A stretch of 51,486 bases of DNA from Candidatus Gastranaerophilales bacterium (GTDB lineage: Bacteria; Cyanobacteriota; Vampirovibrionia; Gastranaerophilales; Gastranaerophilaceae). The notes beneath the pieces were generated by a model. The model saw only the letters and a program-made list of their open reading frames with translations, did no database searches and was not told the DNA's origin. How positions within the stretch are numbered: position 1 is the stretch's first letter; each line of letters begins with the position of its first letter. Below, piece by piece: positions 44,177 to 51,486 of the stretch. The stretch spans positions 1 to 51,486 of the forward strand of contig JAFVFO010000066.1 in NCBI GenBank assembly GCA_017475485.1. Reading direction: 5' to 3'. The position numbers were made by a program, and so were the translations under genes.

Positions 44177-45412
44177 TTAATCTTTAATTCTCATAGCGCA
44201 CAAGACTTCAAAAATACTCAAAATTAAAAATAAGCCGAAAACAAGAAGATATGAATTATTAGAGTATATCATAACCCCATTTTTTACTACAGGTTCAAAC
44301 ACATTCATTAACATGCCGGAAATCATACCTAAAATACCTACCATCATAAAAAATGCGCAGTTTTGTATGCTTACTGCGGTTGCCGAAACTTCATAGCGGT
44401 TATAAATATGCAAGGTTAAAATTAACAATGGCGATATGCTTCCGATGAATGACGGAATGCAGAATATTAAAGCTATTATTTTTGAATGTATATCGAAAAT
44501 CAAAAACAAACTAACAGCTAAACATGAAAAAAATGACAAAAATCCAAATGTTTTAAAAATAACGGCACGTTTGTTATTAATACATCTTGATATAAATGCG
44601 GTTATAGTGCCTGCAAATGCTGAAATGAGCGCCATTACAGATAAAATAACAGCAGACTTATGAAGCCCTATATGGCAAAAATCCTGCAGAAATTTATTTC
44701 CTATAACACTTTGTAAAACATAATAAAGTCCGTAATTTATGCTTCCAAAGATATATAAATTAACATTTCTTTTTTGGCTTAAGACTTCCTTAAAAGGAGC
44801 AAGCGAGAACTTGGTCTTTTTTTCGATATGTGTCGGTTTAAAAACAGCTAATGTAATAAGATAAATTATAGCTAAAATTAAAGTAAAATATGCTATTAAA
44901 GATAAGCTAATGCGCCAGCCTGTTTGATTAACTAAAGCTACAAACGGTGCATTTGCTATAATTCCGCCCGAATAGCCTATAAATAGCATATATGAAATGG
45001 ATAAAGAAAAATTTTTATCAGAGGAATATTTTTTGACTTCTCTTATTGTACTTAGGTAAAATGTCGCAGAACCAAAACCCACTAAGGCGCGGGATAAATA
45101 AAGCCCTAAAAGAGAATTGGAATGCGGAAAAATCAATACACCCAATGTAAAAATGATACATCCAAGTGCAATTACCCTGAAACCGCCCAATTTATCGACT
45201 AAAAGCCCTACAATTAACTGTGTAAGTGCATATACATAAGAAAATATTGCACCCAGCATAGTAATTTTAGAAGCGTTAACTAAAAAATCTCCCTGCAATA
45301 CGTTAAAAACAGCCCCCGGTATCGCAACACGCTGTATATTGGCCAGAAAATAAAATATGGTTGCGATAATTATTAAAAATAATCTGTATCTATGTTTCTG
45401 ATGAAGTGTCAT
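44177..45412 (-). CDS. Major facilitator superfamily transporter
   Basis: Protein of 411 aa with about 12 membrane helices. The N-terminal RVAIPGAVFNVLQGDF and the loop 2-3 motif GLLVDKLGGFRVIALG (MFS motif A variant D-x-x-G-x-R) are clear; GFGSATFYLSTIREVKKY follows in helix 4. The substrate cannot be told by eye. Its first 23 bases overlap the end of recF, so it is probably translated from the same mRNA, an unexpected partner for a repair gene. Confidence 0.88.
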   Translation of the reverse strand: MTLHQKHRYRLFLIIIATIFYFLANIQRVAIPGAVFNVLQGDFLVNASKITMLGAIFSYVYALTQLIVGLLVDKLGGFRVIALGCIIFTLGVLIFPHSNSLLGLYLSRALVGFGSATFYLSTIREVKKYSSDKNFSLSISYMLFIGYSGGIIANAPFVALVNQTGWRISLSLIAYFTLILAIIYLITLAVFKPTHIEKKTKFSLAPFKEVLSQKRNVNLYIFGSINYGLYYVLQSVIGNKFLQDFCHIGLHKSAVILSVMALISAFAGTITAFISRCINNKRAVIFKTFGFLSFFSCLAVSLFLIFDIHSKIIALIFCIPSFIGSISPLLILTLHIYNRYEVSATAVSIQNCAFFMMVGILGMISGMLMNVFEPVVKNGVMIYSNNSYLLVFGLFLILSIFEVLCAMRIKD

Positions 45413-46505
45413 TATTTATAATCTTACCTTCTTTGATTTTTATAATATCAACATTTTTCAAAAATTCAGGCGCAAAAGCCAATGTATCAACAGATGTTAT
45501 AATCATTTGAATATCATCATCAATTGCGTTTAGTAAATAATTCTGCCTGTTTGAATCGAGTTCTGCCAAAACATCATCTAACAATAAAAGCGGGGTTTCC
45601 TTTATTTTATCTTTTAAAATTTGCAGTTCCGCTAACTTTAGCGCAAGAACAATCGTTCTTTGCTGGCCTTGAGATGCGTATTTTTTAGAATCAATTTGAT
45701 TTATATAAAAATCAATATCATCCCTGTGCGCACCTATTAAGCATTGCGCGCGTTTTATTTCATCAGGCTTTATTTCGTTTAATTTGTTATAAATCAAATC
45801 GTTTAATTCAACTACGGATAAATCATTATCGGTTATGGTTTGGTAATGTATGGATAAATCTTCGCTTTGCGCCATTTTTGCGTGCTTTTGTTTTGCGATA
45901 CGTTCAAGTTCCGATAAATATTTTTTCCTTAAAAAGATTATATTAGCGCATTCTATTGCCATTTGCTGATTGAAAACATCAAGCATGTTGTTGTTAATAT
46001 TTCCGCCGTCTAAATAATTTGCTTTTTGAAGGCGGATTTTGTTATATTTTGATAATTTATCCAGATACAGAGGATATACTTGAGAAATAGCCAAATCAAG
46101 CCATTTGCGCCTGTTTGAAGGCTCTCCTCTTAATAAAAGCAGGTCGGAAGATGAAAAATTGACAGATTTTAAAACGCGCAAAAATTCGCGTGATTTTGTT
46201 TTTTTAAGACCGTTTACTTTCAGAATTTTATTTTTAGGCGGATTTATGGTTATTTCAAGCGTGATATCAGTATTTGTTTTAAAAATATCCGCTTTAATGT
46301 TTAAAAAATCTTTATTAAAAGTTATAAGCTCAGAATCTTTTTTAATTCTCTGGGAATCAAGTGCACAAAGGTAATATACGGCTTCTAAGATGTTTGTTTT
46401 TCCTTGGGCATTTTTTCCTATAATAAGTGTTTTATTTGAATTAAAATCATATTCAAAATCTTCATAATTTCTGTAGTTTTTTAGTGTTAACTTCTTTAGC
46501 TTCAT
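45390..46505 (-). CDS. recF: DNA replication/repair protein RecF
   Basis: SMC-like ABC ATPase that helps load RecA at single-strand gaps with RecO and RecR. Motifs: LTLKNYRNYEDFEYDF, Walker A IIGKNAQGKTNILEAVYYL, GEPSNRRKWLDLAI, QCLIGAHRDDIDF, ABC signature YASQGQQRTIVLALKLAE, Walker B PLLLLDDVLAELD. The start is ATG 46505 (an in-frame TTG lies one codon upstream). TACAAT on the minus strand ends eight bases before it and there is no ribosome site. It is not near dnaA/dnaN here. Confidence 0.97.
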   Translation of the reverse strand: MKLKKLTLKNYRNYEDFEYDFNSNKTLIIGKNAQGKTNILEAVYYLCALDSQRIKKDSELITFNKDFLNIKADIFKTNTDITLEITINPPKNKILKVNGLKKTKSREFLRVLKSVNFSSSDLLLLRGEPSNRRKWLDLAISQVYPLYLDKLSKYNKIRLQKANYLDGGNINNNMLDVFNQQMAIECANIIFLRKKYLSELERIAKQKHAKMAQSEDLSIHYQTITDNDLSVVELNDLIYNKLNEIKPDEIKRAQCLIGAHRDDIDFYINQIDSKKYASQGQQRTIVLALKLAELQILKDKIKETPLLLLDDVLAELDSNRQNYLLNAIDDDIQMIITSVDTLAFAPEFLKNVDIIKIKEGKIINNDTSSET

Positions 46506-46513
46506 CAATTTCT

Positions 46514-46523
46514 ATTGTACAAT
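46514..46523. promoter_or_regulatory. Shared palindromic -10 of recF and the PfkB kinase gene
   Basis: ATTGTACAAT is its own reverse complement and gives TACAAT on both strands. The minus copy (46514-46519) sits eight bases from the recF ATG; the plus copy (46518-46523) sits 22 bases from the kinase ATG with GAAGGAG in its leader. Confidence 0.55.
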
Positions 46524-46545
46524 AAAAGTAATTGAAGGAGATTTT

Positions 46546-47592
46546 ATGTACGATTTTATTACAATAGGTTCAGCCACACAGGATGTTTTTATTCAATCAG
46601 ATGTTGCAAGCATTGTTTCTGTCAGCCAATTATCTAAAAAAAGTGAATTCATGAGTTTTCCTTATGGCGCTAAAACCGAAATTGCCGATTTTACAAAAGC
46701 ATTAGGCGGGGGAGCTGTAAATACCGCTACAAATCTTGCGCACTTAGGCATGAAAACCTCAACCATTATAAAGCTCGGAAATGACGAAGTTAATAATATG
46801 ATTAAATTAAAACTTGCCCAAGGCGGAGTTGATATTATGAATGTTATAGATTCAACAAAAGAATTGACAGGTTTTTCAATAATATTAGTCAGCTTTCAAG
46901 GGGACAGAACGGTTTTGGCACACCGCGGCGCAAATGCCCATGTATCGGAAAAAGAAATAAATTTTGACGCTATTAAAAAATCGCGCTGGATGTATGTATC
47001 ACCCCTATCGGGCGACAGTAATAAAGTATTGGATGTTATTGCAAAATTTTGTCAGGAAAATAAAATTAATCTTGCAATTAATGCAGGAACTACAGCCTTA
47101 AAAAAGGGTGCAAAATATTTTGATAAAATACTTCATAGTGCACAAATCATGGTTATGAATAAGGAAGAAGCCACACTTGTAACTAAAATTCAGGTGCGCC
47201 CCGATACTAAAGAAACCAAATTTTCTCATTGTGAAATTCATCCTGATATTGAAGCCATGTTAAAAACCTTAAGAGGTAATTCAGATACCCTTGTTACAAT
47301 AACAGACGGCAAAAACGGCTCGTATTGCTATAACGGCAAAGAAATTTATATCTGCCCGACATATCCTGCTAAAGTCGTTTCAACACTGGGCGCAGGTGAT
47401 GCATTTTCATCTACTTTTGCTGCTTCAATAGATAAATTTAGCGATATTGAATTAGCCTTAAAATACGGCACAATAAATTCCGCTTCGGTATGCGAACATT
47501 TTGGCGCACAGGAAGGTTTTTTAACATTTGAAGAAATGGATGAAAAAATTAAAAAAAGCCCCGATTTTAAGGTTAAAAGGATTGAATTGTAA
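46546..47592 (+). CDS. PfkB-family carbohydrate/nucleoside kinase
   Basis: Protein of 348 aa. Motifs: FITIGSATQDVFIQSD at the N-terminus, KALGGGAVNTATNLAHLGM (PfkB signature 1) and VVSTLGAGDAFSSTFAA (signature 2; GAGD with catalytic Asp). The family includes ribokinase, adenosine kinase and fructokinase; the substrate is not resolved. GAAGGAG precedes the ATG. The stop overlaps the rqcP start as TAATG. Confidence 0.92.
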   Translation: MYDFITIGSATQDVFIQSDVASIVSVSQLSKKSEFMSFPYGAKTEIADFTKALGGGAVNTATNLAHLGMKTSTIIKLGNDEVNNMIKLKLAQGGVDIMNVIDSTKELTGFSIILVSFQGDRTVLAHRGANAHVSEKEINFDAIKKSRWMYVSPLSGDSNKVLDVIAKFCQENKINLAINAGTTALKKGAKYFDKILHSAQIMVMNKEEATLVTKIQVRPDTKETKFSHCEIHPDIEAMLKTLRGNSDTLVTITDGKNGSYCYNGKEIYICPTYPAKVVSTLGAGDAFSSTFAASIDKFSDIELALKYGTINSASVCEHFGAQEGFLTFEEMDEKIKKSPDFKVKRIEL

Positions 47593-47834
47593 TGCGTCTT
47601 GATAAATTTTTAAAAGTTTCAAGATTAATTAAAAGAAGAACAATTGCAAATGAAGTTTGCGACAGCGCAAGGGTTTTTGTTAATGAAATCTGCGCAAAAC
47701 CTGCTAAACAATTGAAAGTTGGCGATATTATTACAATTGAATACAAAAATCTGACTAAAAATTATAAGGTGCTTATAATTCCTAAAGGTAATGTTTCAAT
47801 TAATGAAGCAGGTTCATTATACGAAGAATTATAA
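47592..47834 (+). CDS. rqcP: S4-domain RNA-binding protein, RqcP-like
   Basis: Protein of 80 aa consisting of one S4 RNA-binding domain: MRLDKFLKVSRLIKRRTIAN, VNEICAKPAKQLKVGDIITI. It matches RqcP (YabO), which with RqcH extends stalled nascent chains on 50S subunits in ribosome-associated quality control. RqcH itself is not in this window. Heat-shock protein Hsp15 is a related alternative. It is coupled to the kinase gene. Confidence 0.88.
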   Translation: MRLDKFLKVSRLIKRRTIANEVCDSARVFVNEICAKPAKQLKVGDIITIEYKNLTKNYKVLIIPKGNVSINEAGSLYEEL

Positions 47835-48641
47835 TTCATCAACCAGCTTAGAATCAGATTCCATATCTGATTTCAAGGTTTGACGAACGATATCTGCCTG
47901 AGTATCAAGCATTTTACAAATAGTTTCAATATTTCTTATTTTATCTTCCAAAATAACATCTGCGTTATTTGTAATATTGCCGGTAATATTTTGATATGCG
48001 GCAATCGCAGCATTTGATGTACCTTGCATTAAGTTACCCGCAACGATTGCACCTAAACCAAATTCACCCGTATATGGTGCAATAGATTGCAAAATTCCGC
48101 CCCAGCCGGAAACTAAACCTGCAACGGGCAATAAAATATTTTGACCAAAACCAAAACCTGATGTAGCACCTGCCGCATAAGATGCACTATTCATTGCAGC
48201 AATTCCTGCGGCAGGAACTGCGTACCCTGTTGCTAAACCTGCAGCACCGCCTGTAGGAGAACCGCCTAAGAATGATAAATCAATACTTGAAGCACCGGAG
48301 GGAAATCCTGAATAGCTTGATAGGCCTGAAACACCAAAAGAATGTGTTGCGGAATCAAAATATGAATTTGTTGCATAATTCGGTGACCAATAGGAAGTGC
48401 CCGGAATATTCATCATACTGCTTCCGCCCATAACAGGCATGAAAGCAGAGGGTGAAAATAAATTGGCTAACTGCCACAAAAAACCGCCTGCACTGCCAAA
48501 GCCTGAACCTGTTGCGGTAGAACCTGAAACCGTTAAATCTCTTAAGCGGTCATAGGTTTCGTATAATTCTGCTTTAGCCGAGGAGCTTGCAGCACCCCAT
48601 TTATTTGCAATTGTAAGTGCGTGGTCATTTTTGTATGTCAT
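47829..48641 (-). CDS. Gly/Ala/Ser-rich orphan protein
   Basis: Protein of 270 aa from ATG 48641, which has GAGGT four bases upstream; an earlier in-frame start would add 13 atypical residues. It begins with a helical region (ALTIANKWGAASSSAKAELY), then has about 170 residues dominated by Gly, Ala, Ser and Tyr (GSGFGSAGGF, AGLATGYAVPAAGIAAM), and ends in a charged helix (EDKIRNIETICKMLDTQADI). There is no signal peptide. The composition suggests a structural or amphipathic surface/inclusion protein; no family is recognised. Confidence 0.65.
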   Translation of the reverse strand: MTYKNDHALTIANKWGAASSSAKAELYETYDRLRDLTVSGSTATGSGFGSAGGFLWQLANLFSPSAFMPVMGGSSMMNIPGTSYWSPNYATNSYFDSATHSFGVSGLSSYSGFPSGASSIDLSFLGGSPTGGAAGLATGYAVPAAGIAAMNSASYAAGATSGFGFGQNILLPVAGLVSGWGGILQSIAPYTGEFGLGAIVAGNLMQGTSNAAIAAYQNITGNITNNADVILEDKIRNIETICKMLDTQADIVRQTLKSDMESDSKLVDEL

Positions 48642-48754
48642 AATTACCTCAATATATAGTTTATTAGATTTTAAATTCAATTTCCATAATGTATTTTACT
48701 GATTTTTTAAGGATATTTTTCAAAATGTCAAAAAAAACATGCTATTCTTTATTT

Positions 48755-49510
48755 ATGGCAAGCAATTTTGATTTTCTGGAAAATATAGATAAAGAGCTTT
48801 ACTTGAATATAGAAGAAGCTCAAAAATTGTTCAGGGATGAATATTTTAATCAATCCATGGTGCAAATCAGAATATTTGCCGAAAAAATGTCTAAAAAAAT
48901 TTTAAATTCACCTGATAATTTAACTTTTGACGATACCCTTAATTGTTTGAAGGACAAAATTAAAACAGATAAAGAGCAGGAATTTATAGAAGATTTATTT
49001 TTTATAAAGCGGGAAGGAAATAAATGCGCCCATGGCGAAGATGTATCCGCAATTACCGTATTAGAAGCAATAAAGCGTGCTTATGAGGCTTCAATTAATT
49101 ATGCAAGCGCAAAAACAAAATCTTCAAAATTTAATAAGTTAAATTTTGATGATACTTTATTGATTACAACAAAACCGCGTTCGGAAAATACAATTGTTGA
49201 ACAATACGTTAAATTGGCGCAAGAGAAAAAAGAAGAACTATTGAATTCAAAACAGTCAGAATTCAGCGCAAAAGTTGAAAAAAAAGAAGATGAAGCAGTA
49301 AAAATCAAAAAAACAATTTCCCCTGAAAAACAAAGAATTAAAGACAAAATTAAAAAAGCAAAGAAAAATTTAAAACAAAATGTTAACAAAACCACAAAGC
49401 CTAAAAAACCGAAAAAACAAGATAATAAAAGGCTTTATAAGTTGATTGCTTTTATATTATTTGTAACAATTTCTCTATTTTTCTTAACAAAAATGATATT
49501 TTTATTTTAA
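48755..49510 (+). CDS. Tail-anchored protein with a DUF4145/HEPN-like domain
   Basis: Protein of 251 aa. Residues 1-110 resemble the DUF4145-type helical domain found at the N-terminus of some restriction helicases: FLENIDKELYLNIEEAQKLF, MVQIRIFAEKMSKKIL and IKREGNKCAHG, where Arg86-x6-His93 fits the HEPN RNase-like motif. A Lys-rich linker follows (about 165-228) and a single C-terminal membrane helix (about 231-250). The ATG at 48755 is chosen; TGC-TATTCT (48740-48748) ends six bases before it, so the mRNA may be leaderless. The function is unknown; a toxin or RNA-cutting role is speculative. Confidence 0.65.
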   Translation: MASNFDFLENIDKELYLNIEEAQKLFRDEYFNQSMVQIRIFAEKMSKKILNSPDNLTFDDTLNCLKDKIKTDKEQEFIEDLFFIKREGNKCAHGEDVSAITVLEAIKRAYEASINYASAKTKSSKFNKLNFDDTLLITTKPRSENTIVEQYVKLAQEKKEELLNSKQSEFSAKVEKKEDEAVKIKKTISPEKQRIKDKIKKAKKNLKQNVNKTTKPKKPKKQDNKRLYKLIAFILFVTISLFFLTKMIFLF

Positions 49511-49561
49511 ATCGGGCAATTTTTTCTCAAAAAAATACTTATTAACAATATAAGTTATTGA

Positions 49562-49753
49562 ATGGGCGTAGATATGCAAGAACAAGAGAATTGTGGAGTA
49601 GAATTAAACGGCAATTTGCATGAGGAGATTTCAAAGTATTCCGAATCTTTGACTTTGGATTATTGCGGATTTCGCTTGAGAGCATTGGCTAAAAAAATAA
49701 AATCTGAATGTATGAAATTAAAAAAACAGGAACAAAAATTCCTAAATATATAA
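49562..49753 (+). CDS. Small orphan protein (63 aa)
   Basis: Begins MGVDMQEQENCGVELNGNLH and ends with a Lys-rich helix. There is no membrane helix or known motif. TATAAG (49549-49554) lies seven bases before the ATG and there is no ribosome site, repeating the leaderless arrangement of nearby genes. An ATG four codons later is an alternative. It lies 20 bases before the HAD gene and may share its transcript. Confidence 0.5.
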   Translation: MGVDMQEQENCGVELNGNLHEEISKYSESLTLDYCGFRLRALAKKIKSECMKLKKQEQKFLNI

Positions 49754-49773
49754 TTTTATGATACCCTTCTTAT

Positions 49774-50505
49774 ATGGGTAAAAAAGTTTTATTTTTAGAT
49801 TTTGACGGAGTATTGTTTGATACACTTAAAGAGGTGTATTTAATATCCCGTTATATACATTCCGCTGTACCTTTTTTAGACGAAATTGACGAAAAAAATT
49901 ATAAAAGATATTCAAAATATAAATATCTTGTTTATAATATTTGGATGTTTTATTATTACAATCCCATAGCATTTTCAGGTTGTGATGAAAATGAAATTGT
50001 TTCAAAATACCAAAATGTACTTTTATCGCGTGATAAAAATGAAGAAGAAAAATTCTGCCGGAGTTTTTTATCTGCAAGAAGGGATTTAGTTAATAATCAT
50101 TTTGACTTTTGGAAAAATCTTGAAGTTCCGTATGAATTTTTTTACGGAATAAAAAAGCTGTATGACAATAAAAATGTTGATATTGTAATAATTTCCAAAA
50201 AAAATAAAAATTCTATTTTGGAGCGTTTTAAAACCTATAATTTTGACTTAGCTCCCGATTTTGTTTTTGCAAGAGAAATACTTGATAATTATTTATCAAA
50301 AGGCGAATTTATTAATGAATATATGGAACAAAAAGGCTATAACAGCGCAATTTTTGTTGATGATAATATAAATAATTTAAAAACCGTTCAAAATAATAGT
50401 GTAAAAACGATACTTGCCTTATGGGGCAATACCGCGCCGAATGACAAAGGGCTAAACCAAGAATTAGCACTTGATTTAATAGAAAATTATTTCATATCTA
50501 AATAA
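49774..50505 (+). CDS. HAD-superfamily hydrolase
   Basis: Protein of 243 aa. The nucleophile motif LFLDFDGVLFDTL, motif II in VIISKKNKNS, and the acidic motif IFVDDNINNLKTV are present, with a helical cap domain (about 20-110). It resembles phosphoglycolate-phosphatase-like or nucleotidase-like HADs; the substrate is unknown. It overlaps the convergent exported-protein gene by 19 bp. Confidence 0.85.
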   Translation: MGKKVLFLDFDGVLFDTLKEVYLISRYIHSAVPFLDEIDEKNYKRYSKYKYLVYNIWMFYYYNPIAFSGCDENEIVSKYQNVLLSRDKNEEEKFCRSFLSARRDLVNNHFDFWKNLEVPYEFFYGIKKLYDNKNVDIVIISKKNKNSILERFKTYNFDLAPDFVFAREILDNYLSKGEFINEYMEQKGYNSAIFVDDNINNLKTVQNNSVKTILALWGNTAPNDKGLNQELALDLIENYFISK

Positions 50506-51086
50506 TGTTTTGTTTTTTCGCTTAAATTATTGTATTTTACATTAACATTTTTTTGTACAGGTGCTTTAAAATCAGATAATTCGAGGTTATTTACATTAAC
50601 ATAATGCCCATGACGGGTTAATTGTTCAATATTTTGAACTTTTTTATCCGTAACTTTATCTGCTATTGTTTTATGAATTTTAACTTCATCATTTTTAATA
50701 TCGGCACTGCATTTTTTATTTTTATAAAATACCGTTTTATAGTAATTAATTTCATTATTATCAATTGAAATTTCTTTTGAATTATCAAAAAAAACCTCGC
50801 ATTTTATCGGGGTATAATTACCTTGTTCATTTTTTAAAATAATTAATTTATAGCCTTCAAGGGTATAAAAAATATTCGATTTGACAATGCCTATGACGTC
50901 TTTTTGGCCGTCTTGATTAATATCATAAAAATATCCTGTCGCATTGACATCTTCAATTTCAAACTTATTTTCAACAAAATTTTTTAAGATAGCGCTCGCT
51001 TCTTTATCTCCGTTTGAATTAAAATTAAAATTTGCGCAATACGCGCATTGGCTCATAACAACCAGCAATAAAAGCAATTTTTTCAT
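50487..51086 (-). CDS. Exported orphan protein with an FG-GAP/EF-hand-like calcium loop
   Basis: Protein of 199 aa with a signal peptide (KKLLLLLVVMSQCAYC, probably cut after AYC/CA). A loop YFYDINQDGQKDVIGIV (about 52-68) matches the D-x-N-x-D-G-x-x-D calcium-binding pattern of dockerin/FG-GAP proteins. The rest is beta-rich and unassigned, and it ends in a charged segment. It is likely periplasmic or cell-surface. Confidence 0.75.
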   Translation of the reverse strand: MKKLLLLLVVMSQCAYCANFNFNSNGDKEASAILKNFVENKFEIEDVNATGYFYDINQDGQKDVIGIVKSNIFYTLEGYKLIILKNEQGNYTPIKCEVFFDNSKEISIDNNEINYYKTVFYKNKKCSADIKNDEVKIHKTIADKVTDKKVQNIEQLTRHGHYVNVNNLELSDFKAPVQKNVNVKYNNLSEKTKHYLDMK

Positions 51087-51209
51087 ATATCTATTTTATC
51101 ATATTGTTTTTTATGCGCAAATTTTTTTTGTCACATACGTTGTATCGCAAAATACTACTATTGTATTTTATTCAAAAAAATGGTAATATATCGCAAGTGA
51201 GGGAAAAAA

Positions 51210-51486
51210 ATGGTAGATAACAGGGGTGTGTCCCCTATAACTACATATTTTAAAGCAGGCGATGCTTCCGGCATGGCCAATAAAATGTCCGAAGAAAAAT
51301 ACGGACAAGGCGGGGAATACTTTGTTAACGAAATGGAAGCAGAACAACGCCCCACAGAGGAATTTCAAGACCGCTCCGCCCAGCTTCGCGCCTCGCTTAA
51401 CGGTTTGGCTGCGCAAAATGCGGGCTCTATTGAATTTTTGAAAAAAGTTAAAGAAAAAGAAAAAGAACATAAAGAAAAAAAGAAAA
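51210..51486 (+). CDS. Orphan protein, cut off by the window end
   Basis: Open from ATG 51210 to the last base (92 codons, no stop): MVDNRGVSPITTYFKAGDAS, then EYFVNEMEAEQRPTEEFQDR and a Lys/Glu-rich helix at the cut. GTGAGGG lies just upstream as a ribosome site. Codons are more GC-rich than in the neighbours, at least in the middle of the fragment. No family is recognised from this part; it looks cytoplasmic and helical. Confidence 0.65.
   Translation, partial: MVDNRGVSPITTYFKAGDASGMANKMSEEKYGQGGEYFVNEMEAEQRPTEEFQDRSAQLRASLNGLAAQNAGSIEFLKKVKEKEKEHKEKKK

Noticed and set aside
1-51486. tRNA or rRNA genes
   Set aside because: I saw no TTCGANNC-type T-loop arms with matching acceptor stems and no rRNA signature; a tRNAscan run would settle it.

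Overview
The window is about 51.5 kb of AT-rich bacterial chromosome (roughly one third G+C by eye), densely coded on both strands, with no prophage, insertion sequence or CRISPR array that I can see. The gene set points to a non-photosynthetic relative of the Cyanobacteria (Vampirovibrionia/Melainabacteria, most like the gut Gastranaerophilales). This is an inference. It rests on a cyanobacterial-type 'DNA recombination-mediator protein A' (7229-7798), a YvcK protein with two N-terminal membrane helices, KdsA (hence LPS), type-A RNase P RNA, and several lineage-specific orphan proteins.

Layout. 1-430: GC-rich 115-bp tandem repeats that run into the 3' end of fabF. 362-2095: acpP-fabF. 2248-2865: a type IV prepilin-like protein. 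2827-7798 (minus): a compact run of DprA-like, pxpA, yvcK, panB, panC and a membrane-anchored orphan. 7892-10366: PcrA/UvrD helicase. 10458-10767: a probable Fic remnant. 10808-11308: yajQ. 11324-18691 (minus): a three-gene operon of a 1010-aa coiled-coil protein, a 1255-aa two-headed SF1 helicase (AddB-like dead half plus AddA-like active half) and a PD-(D/E)XK nuclease. 18768-20552: an exported GH10-like protein. 21013-23203: a sigma-70 factor and a methionine-gamma-lyase-family enzyme. 23192-23650: rnpB, overlapping the end of the preceding gene. 23778-23939: an overlooked 53-aa protein with a strong promoter and ribosome site. 24197-27842: an orphan DNA-binding-like protein with an in-frame stop near its start, then rfbA and recA (minus). 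28061-31180: kdsA, a HELGH metalloprotease-like orphan and a small orphan. 31284-32482: a second copy of the GC-rich element, upp and an orphan. 32619-36043: exported, membrane, hydrolase and aminotransferase genes (minus), with a divergent MarR regulator. 36639-40000: MtnX-like phosphatase and metH. 40053-44163: pgk, AMIN-amidase and murI. 44177-47834: MFS transporter and recF, divergent from a PfkB kinase and rqcP. 47829-51486: orphans, including a tail-anchored HEPN-like protein, and a gene cut by the window end.

Genes that work together: acpP/fabF (fatty acids), panB/panC (pantothenate, source of the ACP prosthetic group), metH beside an MtnX-like phosphatase (methionine), amidase/murI/yvcK/kdsA/rfbA (envelope), and recA/recF/DprA-like/PcrA/AddAB-like (recombination and repair).

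Strongest leads: (1) the dispersed palindromic GC-rich element that supplies the stop codon, or extra C-terminal residues, of fabF and upp in the same reading frame; (2) the coiled-coil / fused AddB-AddA-like helicase / nuclease operon; (3) repeated placement of a -10 hexamer 6-8 nt before the start codon with no Shine-Dalgarno, suggesting common leaderless mRNAs; (4) a shared palindromic -10 (ATTGTACAAT) between recF and a kinase gene. Functions are read from motifs by eye; no database search was run.
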